A stretch of DNA of 37,421 bases from Patescibacteria group bacterium (GCA_018895765.1 JAHINX010000038.1:1-37421), one strand, 5' to 3'; shown: positions 13,399 through 20,932, counted from the first letter of the stretch. Made by a program: numbers and translations. Notes: generated by a model from the sequence alone, not told the origin.

Positions 13399-14823
13399 AT
13401 GTCTTTAACTAGAAAAATCGCTCACAACACACTTTACCAAATAATCGGCCGTGGTGGCGCCGGTATTTTAGCTATAGTCGGCATTGGCTTTATAACACGC
13501 TATTTAGGACGCGAAGGTTTTGGAATTTACACTACTATTACCTCCTTTTTAATGTTTTTCGGAATTATTGCCAATTTTGGCCTTACAACCATTACCGTTC
13601 AAATGATTTCCGAGCGTGATGACGGAATTGATAAAATTTTCAACAATATTTTTACTTTGCGCCTTTTTTCTTCAATTATTCTATTAAGCCTAGCACCAAT
13701 CGCTTCACTATTCTTCCCCTACCCTACTATTATTAAGATAGGTATCGCTATTACAAGTTTAGCATTTTTATTTCAAATGCTAACAGAAACTACCATCGGA
13801 ATTTTTCAAAAACATTTACAAATGTACAAACCGGCAATGGCAGAGTTTGTATCCAGAATTATTTTTGTCGGACTTATCGCCCTTTTTGTTTATTTGCAAT
13901 ACGGCATCCTATCAATGATGGTCGTTTTAAATATTGCTAACTTTATCTGGTTTGTTATAACTTTTTATTATGCAAGACGTTTGATAAAAATACATCTTGC
14001 TTTTGACTGGGATGTCTGGCGCGAAGTTTTACGAAGATCGTGGCCAATCGGTCTTTCTATCATTTTAAATTTAATTTATTTAAAAACCGACGTCCTGATT
14101 CTTTCTGTTTTAAAAAATCAAGAAACAGTTGGCCTTTATGGCGCGCCATACAAGTTGATTGATGCTATCACAACTTTTGCAATGATGTTTATGGGATTAA
14201 TTTTACCCCTCATGGCAACAAGTTGGGCAAAACAAAACTTAGATAGATTTAAAAAAATATTTCAAAAAACATTTAACGGACTCATCTTAGTTATTGTGCC
14301 AATGGTTGTCGGAACATACTTTATTGGAGAAAAGCTAATGGTAATATATGCCGGACAAGAGTTTGCGGCTTCAGGAAAGGTGTTAAGCATTTTGGTTTTG
14401 GGCGCCGGCGCGTTATTTATCGGTTCACTCTTCGCACACACAATCGTTGCGTTGGATAAACAAAAAATGATAATTTGGGGCTATGCCATAGATGCCGCGA
14501 TATCTTTAACTTTATACTTTATTTTTATTCCAAAATATTCATACATTGGAGCAGCGTGGGTAACTGTTTTTTCTGAAACACTGATTGCTTTTATCGGCTT
14601 ATGGGTCATTTACCGCGTAACCGGCATTATGCCTCGCTTTATAAAAATATTTTTCAAATCTCTTTTGGCTGTAATACCAATGGGATTGGCACTATATTAT
14701 TTACAAAATTTGCATGTTGTATTTTTAATGGGAATCGCAGCGATAACCTATGGGGTGTTTATTGTTTTATTTGGAGGCGTCACGATAAAAGACATAAAAG
14801 AAGTTGTTAAATTAAAATCGTAA
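13399..14823 (+). CDS. Wzx-type polysaccharide flippase (MOP superfamily)
   Basis: Integral membrane exporter expected to flip lipid-linked glycan units across the cytoplasmic membrane. The sequence shows about 12-14 hydrophobic helices and the family's N-terminal pattern MSLTRKIAHNTLYQIIGRGGAGI...ITRYLGREGFGIYTTITSF. The cytosolic FKKIFQKTFNGLILVIVPMVVG and AASGKVLSILVLGAGALFIG regions are also typical of polysaccharide biosynthesis (RfbX/Wzx) proteins. An in-frame ATG eight codons upstream (13375) is possible, but MSLTRKIA is the family-like start; no SD marks either. It lies before an O-antigen ligase, consistent with a shared role in surface glycan assembly. Confidence 0.88.
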   Translation: MSLTRKIAHNTLYQIIGRGGAGILAIVGIGFITRYLGREGFGIYTTITSFLMFFGIIANFGLTTITVQMISERDDGIDKIFNNIFTLRLFSSIILLSLAPIASLFFPYPTIIKIGIAITSLAFLFQMLTETTIGIFQKHLQMYKPAMAEFVSRIIFVGLIALFVYLQYGILSMMVVLNIANFIWFVITFYYARRLIKIHLAFDWDVWREVLRRSWPIGLSIILNLIYLKTDVLILSVLKNQETVGLYGAPYKLIDAITTFAMMFMGLILPLMATSWAKQNLDRFKKIFQKTFNGLILVIVPMVVGTYFIGEKLMVIYAGQEFAASGKVLSILVLGAGALFIGSLFAHTIVALDKQKMIIWGYAIDAAISLTLYFIFIPKYSYIGAAWVTVFSETLIAFIGLWVIYRVTGIMPRFIKIFFKSLLAVIPMGLALYYLQNLHVVFLMGIAAITYGVFIVLFGGVTIKDIKEVVKLKS

Positions 14824-14832
14824 TAAAATAAA

Positions 14833-14949
14833 GTGTCATTTTCCATTTACCATTTTTCATTGAATTTTCATTTTTCATTCTTCAATTGATAAATGATACT
14901 TGATAATTGATACTTCAATGATAATTGAAAATTGATAATTGATAATTTT
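14833..14949 (+). repeat. Palindromic/tandem word spacer (TTTTCATT and TTGATAATTGATA words)
   Basis: CATTTTTCATT units are followed by CAATTGATAA/TTGATAATTGATA units. Several segments are mutually complementary, and the last word runs straight into the ligase ATG. The TTGATAATTGATA word also occurs inside the SpoIID gene (about 12421-12452). Confidence 0.65.
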
Positions 14950-16299
14950 ATGCTATTCATCGCTCTCATCACATTCATAGTATTTATTTATTTAACTTAC
15001 CGCAATCCGCTTCTCGCACTTGCAACTCTCTGCGCTCTTTTACCAACTTATCTTTTACGGTTTGAAATATCCGTGCCGTTCGAAGCTTTAGCGAAAAATG
15101 GAGGAATCCCCTTCACAATTTTAGAAATAATTATTTGGGCAATATTTTTTGGCTGGTTTTTCTCCCTCCTTTGGAAAAATGCCTCCTCTACTTCCACCCT
15201 TTGGAAAAGGGGGGTTAGGGGGGATTTAATTATTCTAAAAAAACGACTGCAATTTATCAAATGGCCGCTTGCCATCTTTTTTGTTGCAAGCATTATCGCC
15301 ATCTTTATTTCTCCGGAAAAATTATCTGCATTAGGAGTTTGGCGAGCATATTTTTTAGAAAGTATTATTACCTTCCTATTATTATTAGCAATAATAAAAA
15401 ATAAAAATGATTTTAAAAAAATAGTTTTTGGACTTTCTATTCCGGCTTTATATATTTCTCTATACGCGATAGCGCAAAGATTTTTTGGAGCGCCCATTCC
15501 TTACCCATGGCAAAACGAACTTCGCATCACTTCTATTTTTGAATATCCAAACGCGGTCGGATTATTTTTAGCGCCAATTATTATTTTAATAGTAGGGCAA
15601 ATAATAAGTAATCCCAAATTCAAATCTCTTACTAATTATTACCTACTACTCGCTACTATATTATCGCTTTTGGCAATAATATTCGCCAAATCCGACGGAG
15701 CAATATTCTCTGTAATAGGCGCAGGAATCCTTTTTATTCTTTTAAATTTATTTTTCAATAAAAAATACAAAAGCGGGGTTGTGATTTTATTGCTTGTTTT
15801 TTTAGCCGGTGGATTGCTTTTTAGCGTTTTAGAAATGGCGCAAGAAAAAATTATGCTTCAGGACTGGTCTGGATTTGTCCGTTTAACAATTTGGGGCGAA
15901 ACCTGGAACATGCTCCGTAATAATTGGTTTTTTGGCGCTGGGCTTTCCGGATACCAAACTGCTATTATTCCATTTCATGAATCGCGCGACTGGATGGAAA
16001 TATTTTTATATCCGCATAATATAATTTTAAATTTTTGGTCAGAGCTGGGGCTTATTGGATTGGCATCGTTCCTTTGGCTACTTGAAAAGTTCGGCAAAGT
16101 GTGCTATACTTCAATAAAATCTTCCCCCCTTTGGAAAAGGGGGGTTAGGGGGGATTTAATTTTTATGATTACTGCGATATGCGCAATGTCAGCCCTACTT
16201 ATTCATGGACTCGTTGATGTTCCATATTTCAAAAATGATTTATCAATCTTATTCTGGATAATTTATTCAATGCCAATTATTCTGTCATCCCACAATTAA
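14950..16299 (+). CDS. O-antigen ligase/polymerase family membrane protein with three in-frame palindrome insertions
   Basis: Multi-spanning membrane protein (about 11-12 helices) of the WaaL/Wzy 'O-antigen ligase' family. The characteristic large periplasmic-loop region is FGAGLSGYQTAI...YPHNIILNFWSELGLIGLASFLWLL (about 335-380), including the conserved H-N pair of PHNIIL. It should join or polymerise lipid-linked glycans at the outer face of the membrane. The ATG at 14950 is preferred over a TTG six codons upstream that lies in a repeat. Three repeats are translated in frame: PFEALAKNGG (43-52), LWKRGVRGDL (84-93) and LWKRGVRGDL again (about 393-402). The C-terminus SSHN is also encoded by a dispersed palindrome. 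All lie in loops or ends between helices. Confidence 0.88.
   Translation: MLFIALITFIVFIYLTYRNPLLALATLCALLPTYLLRFEISVPFEALAKNGGIPFTILEIIIWAIFFGWFFSLLWKNASSTSTLWKRGVRGDLIILKKRLQFIKWPLAIFFVASIIAIFISPEKLSALGVWRAYFLESIITFLLLLAIIKNKNDFKKIVFGLSIPALYISLYAIAQRFFGAPIPYPWQNELRITSIFEYPNAVGLFLAPIIILIVGQIISNPKFKSLTNYYLLLATILSLLAIIFAKSDGAIFSVIGAGILFILLNLFFNKKYKSGVVILLLVFLAGGLLFSVLEMAQEKIMLQDWSGFVRLTIWGETWNMLRNNWFFGAGLSGYQTAIIPFHESRDWMEIFLYPHNIILNFWSELGLIGLASFLWLLEKFGKVCYTSIKSSPLWKRGVRGDLIFMITAICAMSALLIHGLVDVPYFKNDLSILFWIIYSMPIILSSHN
15069..15106 (+). repeat. In-frame palindromic repeat encoding EALAKNGG
   Basis: CGAAGCTTTAGCGAA core, the same word as the hairpins at 7310 and 20004 and, in the same reading frame, the copy at 36.6 kb. 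It lies inside the ligase gene between two membrane helices. Confidence 0.75.
15196..15228 (+). repeat. In-frame repeat encoding LWKRGVRGDLI, copy 1
   Basis: CCCTTTGGAAAAGGGG followed by GGTTAGGGGGGATTT. It is identical over more than 30 bases to the copy at 16124-16158, in the same reading frame of the same gene. Confidence 0.85.
16124..16158 (+). repeat. In-frame repeat encoding LWKRGVRGDLI, copy 2
   Basis: Second copy of the CCCTTTGGAAAAGGGG-type repeat inside the ligase gene, again read as LWKRGVRGDLI. Confidence 0.85.
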
Positions 16300-16322
16300 T
16301 GCGGGATCTAGGAGCACAAAAC

Positions 16323-16409
16323 GGAAGAGTGGCTGAGTGGTTGAAGGCGTCGCTCTCGAAAAGCGATAGGGGTGCAAGCCCCTCGTGAGTTCAAATCTCA
16401 CCTCTTCCG
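16323..16409 (+). tRNA. tRNA-Ser (CGA)
   Basis: Acceptor arms GGAAGAG / CTCTTCC, discriminator G. Anticodon stem CGCT/AGCG with loop CTCGAAA gives anticodon CGA. The long variable arm AGGGGTGCAAGCCCCT is class II, and the T arm is GTGAG-TTCAAAT-CTCAC. The 5' and 3' flanks are complementary for another nine bases (GCACAAAAC / GTTTTGTGC), so the precursor can form a 16-bp extended acceptor stem. Confidence 0.95.
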
Positions 16410-16558
16410 TTTTGTGCGGGGTCTCAAAAAGCGATAGGGGTGCAAACCCCTCGTGAGTTCAAATCTCACCTCTTCCGTTTTGTGCGGGGTCTCGAAAAGC
16501 GATAAGGGTTAACGCCCTTCGTGAGTTCAAATCTTACTACCTCCGCTTTGGTAAAAAT
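16355..16558 (+). repeat. Three tandem 68-bp units of the tRNA-Ser 3' half
   Basis: Unit 1 begins at the anticodon loop of the real tRNA (16355). Units 2 (16423) and 3 (16491) repeat anticodon loop, 3' anticodon stem, variable arm, T arm, acceptor 3' strand and the TTTTGTGCGGGGT flank. Unit 2 has very few changes (CTCAAAAAG instead of CTCGAAAAG; AAACCCC instead of AAGCCCC). Unit 3 is more diverged but keeps a compensated variable stem (AAGGGTTAACGCCCTT) and T stem start. Neither extra copy has a 5' half, so they are not complete tRNA genes. Confidence 0.9.
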
Positions 16559-16577
16559 CTTTTGCTCTGTCCAATAA

Positions 16578-16615
16578 CGAGGCCACCCCCTGCAGGCAGG
16601 TGGCAGGCCAGCTCG
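16578..16615. repeat. GC-rich nested palindrome
   Basis: CGAGGCCACC and GGTGGCAGGCCAGCTCG arms surround CCTGCAGG. It lies in the 80-base gap before the next gene and is GC-rich in an AT-rich context, consistent with a dispersed palindromic repeat. Confidence 0.55.
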
Positions 16616-16640
16616 GATAAAATAAAATAATAGTCGTTTC

Positions 16641-16991
16641 ATGCAATTTAAAATACCAAAAGATACGCAAAATTTATCCTGGACAAAGCATGCGGTGCAA
16701 AAAATGATGTTCTATGGTTTGTCGGCTACAAAAGTGCAATCCATTTTATCCAATTATGACCGCATAGAACAGGGTATTGCAGATGATACTATTGCTGTTA
16801 TGAAAAAATCCGGCTCAAAGAAAAATCCACAAGAGGTTTGGGTGATGTATCAGGATAAAGAAACGGTTTTAAATAATGTAAAATCAAAAAGAAAGGTCGT
16901 TATTGCCGCCTGGCGGTATCCGGGAATTTCAAAACCAAAAGAACGGATTCCAATTCCGGAAGGAATCGCCGCCGAATTAAAAAATATATAA
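16641..16991 (+). CDS. Hypothetical protein, possibly DUF4258-like
   Basis: A small soluble protein of 116 aa. The opening LSWTKHAVQKMMFYGLSATKVQSIL and later VWVMYQDKE...KVVIAAWRYPG resemble the DUF4258/BrnT-like fold (a conserved histidine near the start, then beta strands with 'W-R'), a group that includes toxin-like proteins. No antitoxin partner is evident: the next gene encodes a zinc ribbon. The family assignment is tentative. The start follows a GC-rich palindrome; no strong SD is visible. Confidence 0.6.
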   Translation: MQFKIPKDTQNLSWTKHAVQKMMFYGLSATKVQSILSNYDRIEQGIADDTIAVMKKSGSKKNPQEVWVMYQDKETVLNNVKSKRKVVIAAWRYPGISKPKERIPIPEGIAAELKNI

Positions 16992-17075
16992 GCCAAGGCG
17001 GATTTGATACGCCAATTTGACAAAATCGTAAAAAAACGATATGTTAAACAAAAAGATCCCTCAAAGGAGGACGGC

Positions 17076-17342
17076 TTGGTAAATTCTCGTTCCAGCAAAA
17101 AACCACGTGCTTGCCCCAAACTCAAAATCTTGAACCAAGCCAAGGATAATGGACTCTTACAATTTTTCTGCAGAGGATGTCGCCATAATGTTAACTTTGA
17201 AGTAGTAAAAACACATATTGACCTTTATCTTGAGTGTCCAGAATGTAAATATCATTATCTTGTAAATGATATTCAAATATATCTCTTGGACTTACGCTTA
17301 AAAGAAAAGAAAAAAGCACAATTCTACGCCTCGATAGGTTAG
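17076..17342 (+). CDS. Small zinc-ribbon protein (88 aa)
   Basis: Not a recognised family, but two CxxC pairs (FFCRGC and LECPEC, 19 residues apart) make a zinc ribbon likely. The N-terminal 30 residues are basic (SRSSKKPRACPKLK), suggesting nucleic-acid binding. The start is set by the SD: AAAGGAGG at 17063-17070 lies five bases before a TTG, whereas the longer frame starting at TTG 17004 has no SD. A terminator overlaps the stop codon region. Confidence 0.65.
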   Translation: MVNSRSSKKPRACPKLKILNQAKDNGLLQFFCRGCRHNVNFEVVKTHIDLYLECPECKYHYLVNDIQIYLLDLRLKEKKKAQFYASIG

Positions 17343-17364
17343 GAAAACATCCTAACCTTTTTTA
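17336..17364 (+). terminator. Intrinsic terminator
   Basis: Perfect nine-bp stem AGGTTAGGA / TCCTAACCT with a 5-base loop and T7 run. It begins within the last codons of the zinc-ribbon gene. Confidence 0.9.
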
Positions 17365-17394
17365 TTTACATCATTATACAAAATAATGTATACT
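17365..17394 (+). promoter_or_regulatory. Promoter giving a near-leaderless transcript
   Basis: TTTACA (17365-17370), 18-base spacer, TATACT (17389-17394). Transcription would begin at about 17401, only a few bases before the ATG at 17404, so the message may be leaderless. Confidence 0.55.
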
Positions 17395-17403
17395 ATATAA
17401 TGT

Positions 17404-17649
17404 ATGAACGATATTGAAATGTGGCAAAATTGGGCATGGCTTTTAATGCTCATCGCTCTCTGGACACTACCTTGGAAAGGAGTCGCATTGTGGCGCGCAG
17501 CAAAAGCAAGCCAAAAAGCATGGTTTGTTATACTTCTAATTTTTAATACTTTGGGAATATTGGAAATCCTATATATTTTTCTATTCAGCAAAAAAAAGAA
17601 AAAAGAAGAAGATAAACAAGAAATCTTCCACACTACGCTAAAATTTTAG
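17404..17649 (+). CDS. DUF5652-type small membrane protein (81 aa)
   Basis: Two membrane helices (about 10-28 and 40-62) flank the conserved segment TLPWKGVALWRAAKASQKAWFVILLIFNTLGILEILYIF (named here by its landmarks LPWKG, LWRAA and NTLGILEILYIF). This matches what I recall of the DUF5652 family, common in candidate-phylum bacteria. A lysine-rich cytoplasmic tail follows. Function unknown. It lies eight bases upstream of galU and is probably co-transcribed with it. Confidence 0.75.
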   Translation: MNDIEMWQNWAWLLMLIALWTLPWKGVALWRAAKASQKAWFVILLIFNTLGILEILYIFLFSKKKKKEEDKQEIFHTTLKF

Positions 17650-17657
17650 TTTAAAAT

Positions 17658-18524
17658 ATGCAAAAAATAACCAAAGCCATAATTCCGGTAGCCGGTTATG
17701 GAACACGGTTCCTGCCGGCAACAAAAGCCCAGCCGAAAGAAATGCTCCCAATTGTTGACAAGCCGATAATCCAATATGTAGTGGAAGAAGCTGTCGCATC
17801 CGGAATCACCGATATAATCCTCGTAACAGGTGCGGGAAAAAGAGCGATAGAAGATCATTTCGACCACAATGCGGAACTTTACAACTGGCTTGTAAAACAG
17901 GGAAAAACAAAACTCAAAACCGAAATAAAGCGCATTGCAGAAATGGCAAATTTTATTTATATACGGCAAAAAGGCCCATATGGCAACGGAACGCCGGTTT
18001 TATGCGCTGAAGAAGTGATTGGCGATGAACCGTTTGTGGTTTTATGGGGCGACGAATTTATTTATTCCAATCCTCCCCGCCTAAAACAATGCTTGGACGT
18101 TTTTGAAAAATATGGGGACCCAGTTCTTTCCGGAATCAGGGTAGACAAAAAAGACGTTCATAAATATGGAATTGCCGAAACAATAAAAATAGAAAAAAAT
18201 ATTTTTCAAATAAAATCGCTGGTTGAAAAACCAAACCCAAAAAACGCTCCGTCAAATCTTGCCACGCACGGATGCTATGTGCTGACTCCGGATATATTCG
18301 GCGAACTAAAAAAAACCCACCCCGGCAAAGGCGGAGAAGTTTGGCTTACAGACGCAATAAAATCGCTAATGAAAAAACGGCCGGTTTATGCCTGTGAAAT
18401 AAAAAACGGAATATACTATGATACTGGCTCAAAACTTGGCTGGTTGAGAGCAAATGTTGATTTTGCGCTAAAAGATAAAACCCTAGGAAAAGAATTTAAA
18501 AAATATTTGAAAACAGTAATATAA
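17658..18524 (+). CDS. galU: UTP-glucose-1-phosphate uridylyltransferase
   Basis: Cytoplasmic enzyme making UDP-glucose from UTP and glucose-1-phosphate, a precursor of surface glycans. Visible: the nucleotidyltransferase signature AGYGTRFLPATKAQPKEMLP (12-31), IVDKPIIQYVVEEA (32-45), the GalU-typical GPYGNGTPVLCA and VLWGDEF with the metal-binding aspartate, LVEKP (about 193-197), and YDTGSKLGWL near the end. The 288-aa length is standard. It links to the nearby flippase, ligase and glycosyltransferase genes and to the phosphoglucose isomerase at 29-30 kb. Confidence 0.95.
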   Translation: MQKITKAIIPVAGYGTRFLPATKAQPKEMLPIVDKPIIQYVVEEAVASGITDIILVTGAGKRAIEDHFDHNAELYNWLVKQGKTKLKTEIKRIAEMANFIYIRQKGPYGNGTPVLCAEEVIGDEPFVVLWGDEFIYSNPPRLKQCLDVFEKYGDPVLSGIRVDKKDVHKYGIAETIKIEKNIFQIKSLVEKPNPKNAPSNLATHGCYVLTPDIFGELKKTHPGKGGEVWLTDAIKSLMKKRPVYACEIKNGIYYDTGSKLGWLRANVDFALKDKTLGKEFKKYLKTVI

Positions 18525-18549
18525 AAAAATCAATTATCAATTTTTAATT

Positions 18550-19935
18550 ATGAAAAAAATATTTATTGCCTCCGTTCTTGTATTATTAACCCTCTCCGGC
18601 GCCATATGTAAAACAACTTCTCCGGAAGTAGCAGAGAGAACAAAACCGATACAGCTCAATTATTGGCGTGTTTTTGATGATTCCGATGCCTTTAGCGAAC
18701 TTATTGCCGCCTATAACCAGCTTCATCCCAATATAAACATAACCTATAGAAAGCTACGCTATGAAGAATTTGAACAAAAACTTTTAGACGCCCTTGCAGA
18801 AGACAGGGGGCCTGATTTATTCTCTCTACACAATACATGGCTCCGCGGATATCAATCAAAACTCTTGCCTTTGCCGGATACAATTTCAATCCCCTACCGG
18901 ACAGTTCAGGGAACCATAAAAAAAGATGTTGTCTGGACATTGGACACAAAAAAAACAATTTCAGAAAGAGAAATCCAAACCAACTTTATTGACCAGGTAG
19001 CACAAGACGTTATTATCCCGACTTATGACGAAACAAGTAAATCAACAAAAAAATTAGTTTATGGCTTGCCCTTATCGGTAGATACAATGGCGTTATTTTA
19101 TAACAAAGAACTTCTAAATGCAGCAGGAATTGCCGAACCGGCAAAAGATTGGCAAACCTTTCAGGAACATGTAAAAAAATTAACCAAACAAGCGCCTGAT
19201 GGAAGTATTTCAATTGCCGGAGCAGCCATCGGAAGCGCAGAAAATATAGAAAGAAGCACTGATATAGCCTCGGTTTTAATGATGCAAAATGGAGCAAAAA
19301 TGACCGATGATGCAGGACGCGCAACATTCAATCTGATCCCAGCGGAATTATCAGGCAGAACTATGCCTCCGGGAGCAGAAGCGCTTACTTTTTATACAGA
19401 TTTTGCTTCTCCACAAAAAGAGGTTTATACATGGAATGAAGCAATGCAAAATTCGCTTAATACTTTTATCCAGGGCCGCGTAGCATACTTTTTTGGATAT
19501 GCATACCATATCCCTACCATAAAAGCGCAGGCACCAAAACTTCAGTATGGCATAGCAAAACTCCCGCAAATCTCCGGCAATCAAGAAATAAATTTCGCAA
19601 ATTATTGGGTTGAAGTTGTTTCTAAAAAAACGCAATACCCCGACGAAACATGGGATTTTATACAATTTATCACAAACCAGGATAATGTAGAAAAATATTT
19701 AAACAAAACAGTAAAACCGACCGCCCTCCGCGGACTTATCCAAAAACAAAGTGAAGATGCGACACTCTATACTTTTGTTTCCCAGCTTTTAACTGCAAAA
19801 TCATGGTATAAAGGAAAAGACGCCTTGTCAGCGGAAACTGCTATAAAAGAAATGATAAAAGATGTAGTTTCCGGCGCGCGGACTGTGACGGAAGCTATTG
19901 ATTTTGCGATAAAAAAATTAGATCAGACAATATAA
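18550..19935 (+). CDS. Extracellular solute-binding protein (family 1), orphan
   Basis: Predicted exported substrate-binding protein of an ABC importer (sugar-type SBP_bac_1 fold), 461 aa. An N-terminal hydrophobic signal (2-18) ends in SGAIC; a cysteine is present but the lipobox is not canonical (isoleucine at -1). Family features are NYWRVFDDSDAFSELIAAYNQLHPNI, DLFSLHNTWL, YGLPLSVDTMALFYNKELL, and, near the end, NYWVEVVSKKTQYPDETWDFIQFIT. No permease or ATPase gene lies nearby, so either it uses components encoded elsewhere or it acts as a surface binding protein. Its final codons and stop lie in the palindromic word repeat that fills the next spacer. Confidence 0.85.
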   Translation: MKKIFIASVLVLLTLSGAICKTTSPEVAERTKPIQLNYWRVFDDSDAFSELIAAYNQLHPNINITYRKLRYEEFEQKLLDALAEDRGPDLFSLHNTWLRGYQSKLLPLPDTISIPYRTVQGTIKKDVVWTLDTKKTISEREIQTNFIDQVAQDVIIPTYDETSKSTKKLVYGLPLSVDTMALFYNKELLNAAGIAEPAKDWQTFQEHVKKLTKQAPDGSISIAGAAIGSAENIERSTDIASVLMMQNGAKMTDDAGRATFNLIPAELSGRTMPPGAEALTFYTDFASPQKEVYTWNEAMQNSLNTFIQGRVAYFFGYAYHIPTIKAQAPKLQYGIAKLPQISGNQEINFANYWVEVVSKKTQYPDETWDFIQFITNQDNVEKYLNKTVKPTALRGLIQKQSEDATLYTFVSQLLTAKSWYKGKDALSAETAIKEMIKDVVSGARTVTEAIDFAIKKLDQTI

Positions 19936-20177
19936 CAATATTGCCATATGGCTATATTGTTATATTGCTAGCGCTCGCCTTCATTCTTCGCTAGATTCTA
20001 CGCTAAAGCTACGAATGACAAGCCGGCTCACTTATTATTACATAATTATTTCCCCCCTCTAACTCCCCCCTGAGTACAGAGGGGAGAAGAAGATATTTCT
20101 TTCTTATTCCTCCCCATGTAATCAGGGGGAGGTTAGGTGGGGGTTAACAATATAACAATATGACCATATAACAATTT
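19925..20177. repeat. Composite palindromic spacer between SBP and pilin genes
   Basis: Layers from outside in: complementary CAATATAACAATAT words at both ends (19928-19971 and 20147-20177; the left one includes the SBP stop). Next is a TTCGCTA...CTACGCTAAAGCTACGAA hairpin (about 19987-20018), related to the EALAK repeat. Last is a pair of C-rich/G-rich repeats (CCCCCCTCTAACTCCCCCC near 20051; GGGGGAGGTTAGGTGGGGG near 20127), the same type as the in-frame repeat at 28.5 kb. Confidence 0.7.
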
Positions 20178-20193
20178 TTACCATTTATTCTCT

Positions 20194-20931
20194 ATGTTCA
20201 AAAAATACGCTAAAATTATTCCTGTGATATTGTTTGGACTGTTAGTTGCTCTTCCGGCTTCTGCTCTGACAATACTCCCGGATTGCAAAGCTAACCCAAA
20301 TGACCCGTTATGTTGCGCCGTAGGAACAGCAACGCCTTCTTTGCAATGCTTCTTGCTTCTCTTAGGCCAAATCGCCAAATGGATCATTGGTATCAGTGGT
20401 GGGCTTGCTCTTTTGTTTTTCATCTATGGCGGATTTATGCTTTTAATTTCCCGTGGTAATGAACAACAGATTACAAAAGGCAAAGATATTTTGTCCAAAG
20501 CTATAATTGGTGTTATAATTATATTTGGAGCTTACTTTGCGGTGGATTTTTTAAGCAGAACTGTTTTGCAGGCAACAGTACCTAAAACACCTGAAGGAGC
20601 ATTGATTGAAAAAATGGATGTTAAAGGGTTGGAGCAAGCGGCTCCGACCACGCCAACGACGCAACTTGTAAATTGTACATGTAGCCCCTGCACAGACGGT
20701 TTTGTTCCTAAAATAGGTGCCGGTAGTGTAGCTCTTTGTACATCAATATGTTCATCAGCATGCACTATGCATCTAAAAACTCCCACGCCACCAAGCTGTA
20801 ATTGCGTATGTTCTAATAATATAACTGGAATAGTAAAAGATTTAAGTGCAACTCCTGATAAGAAAAACTTGACAGCTAATTGCGTAACATTTTGTAGTTT
20901 GAGAAAATCAACAATGAAAAGTTGCAACTAG
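20194..20931 (+). CDS. VirB2/TrbC-like pilin with cysteine-rich C-terminal domain (paralogue 1)
   Basis: First of five tandem pilin-like proteins. Signal-type helix (about 7-25), short Cys-containing loop (PDCKANPNDPLCCAVG), then the paired helices shared by the group: helix one about 63-85 ending in YGGFML, polar turn SRGNEQQITKGKDIL, and helix two about 103-126 (IGVIIIFGAYFAVDFL). Unlike the short paralogues it carries about 85 extra residues with 14-15 cysteines (NCTCSPC, SICSSACTM, CNCVC and so on), likely disulfide-bonded outside the cell. The next gene starts one base after its stop. The helix-pair architecture matches VirB2/TrbC pilins; an actual pilus role is inferred. Confidence 0.75.
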   Translation: MFKKYAKIIPVILFGLLVALPASALTILPDCKANPNDPLCCAVGTATPSLQCFLLLLGQIAKWIIGISGGLALLFFIYGGFMLLISRGNEQQITKGKDILSKAIIGVIIIFGAYFAVDFLSRTVLQATVPKTPEGALIEKMDVKGLEQAAPTTPTTQLVNCTCSPCTDGFVPKIGAGSVALCTSICSSACTMHLKTPTPPSCNCVCSNNITGIVKDLSATPDKKNLTANCVTFCSLRKSTMKSCN

Positions 20932-20932
20932 T

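Noticed and set aside
14881..14949. Possible iteron array or replication origin (TTGATAATTGATA words)
   Set aside because: Similar word repeats with different sequences occur at many gene junctions, and no dnaA, rep gene or DnaA-box cluster is nearby.
16423..16558. Second and third tRNA genes after tRNA-Ser
   Set aside because: Each unit contains only the 3' half from the anticodon loop; no 5' acceptor strand or D arm is present.
16641..17342. Toxin-antitoxin pair
   Set aside because: The first protein only loosely resembles DUF4258/BrnT-like proteins, and the second is a separately initiated zinc-ribbon protein, not a typical antitoxin.
20050..20145. Possible CRISPR-like repeat pair (C-rich and G-rich blocks)
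   Set aside because: The blocks are inverted relative to each other, unequal, and have no regular spacers; they are one palindromic repeat.
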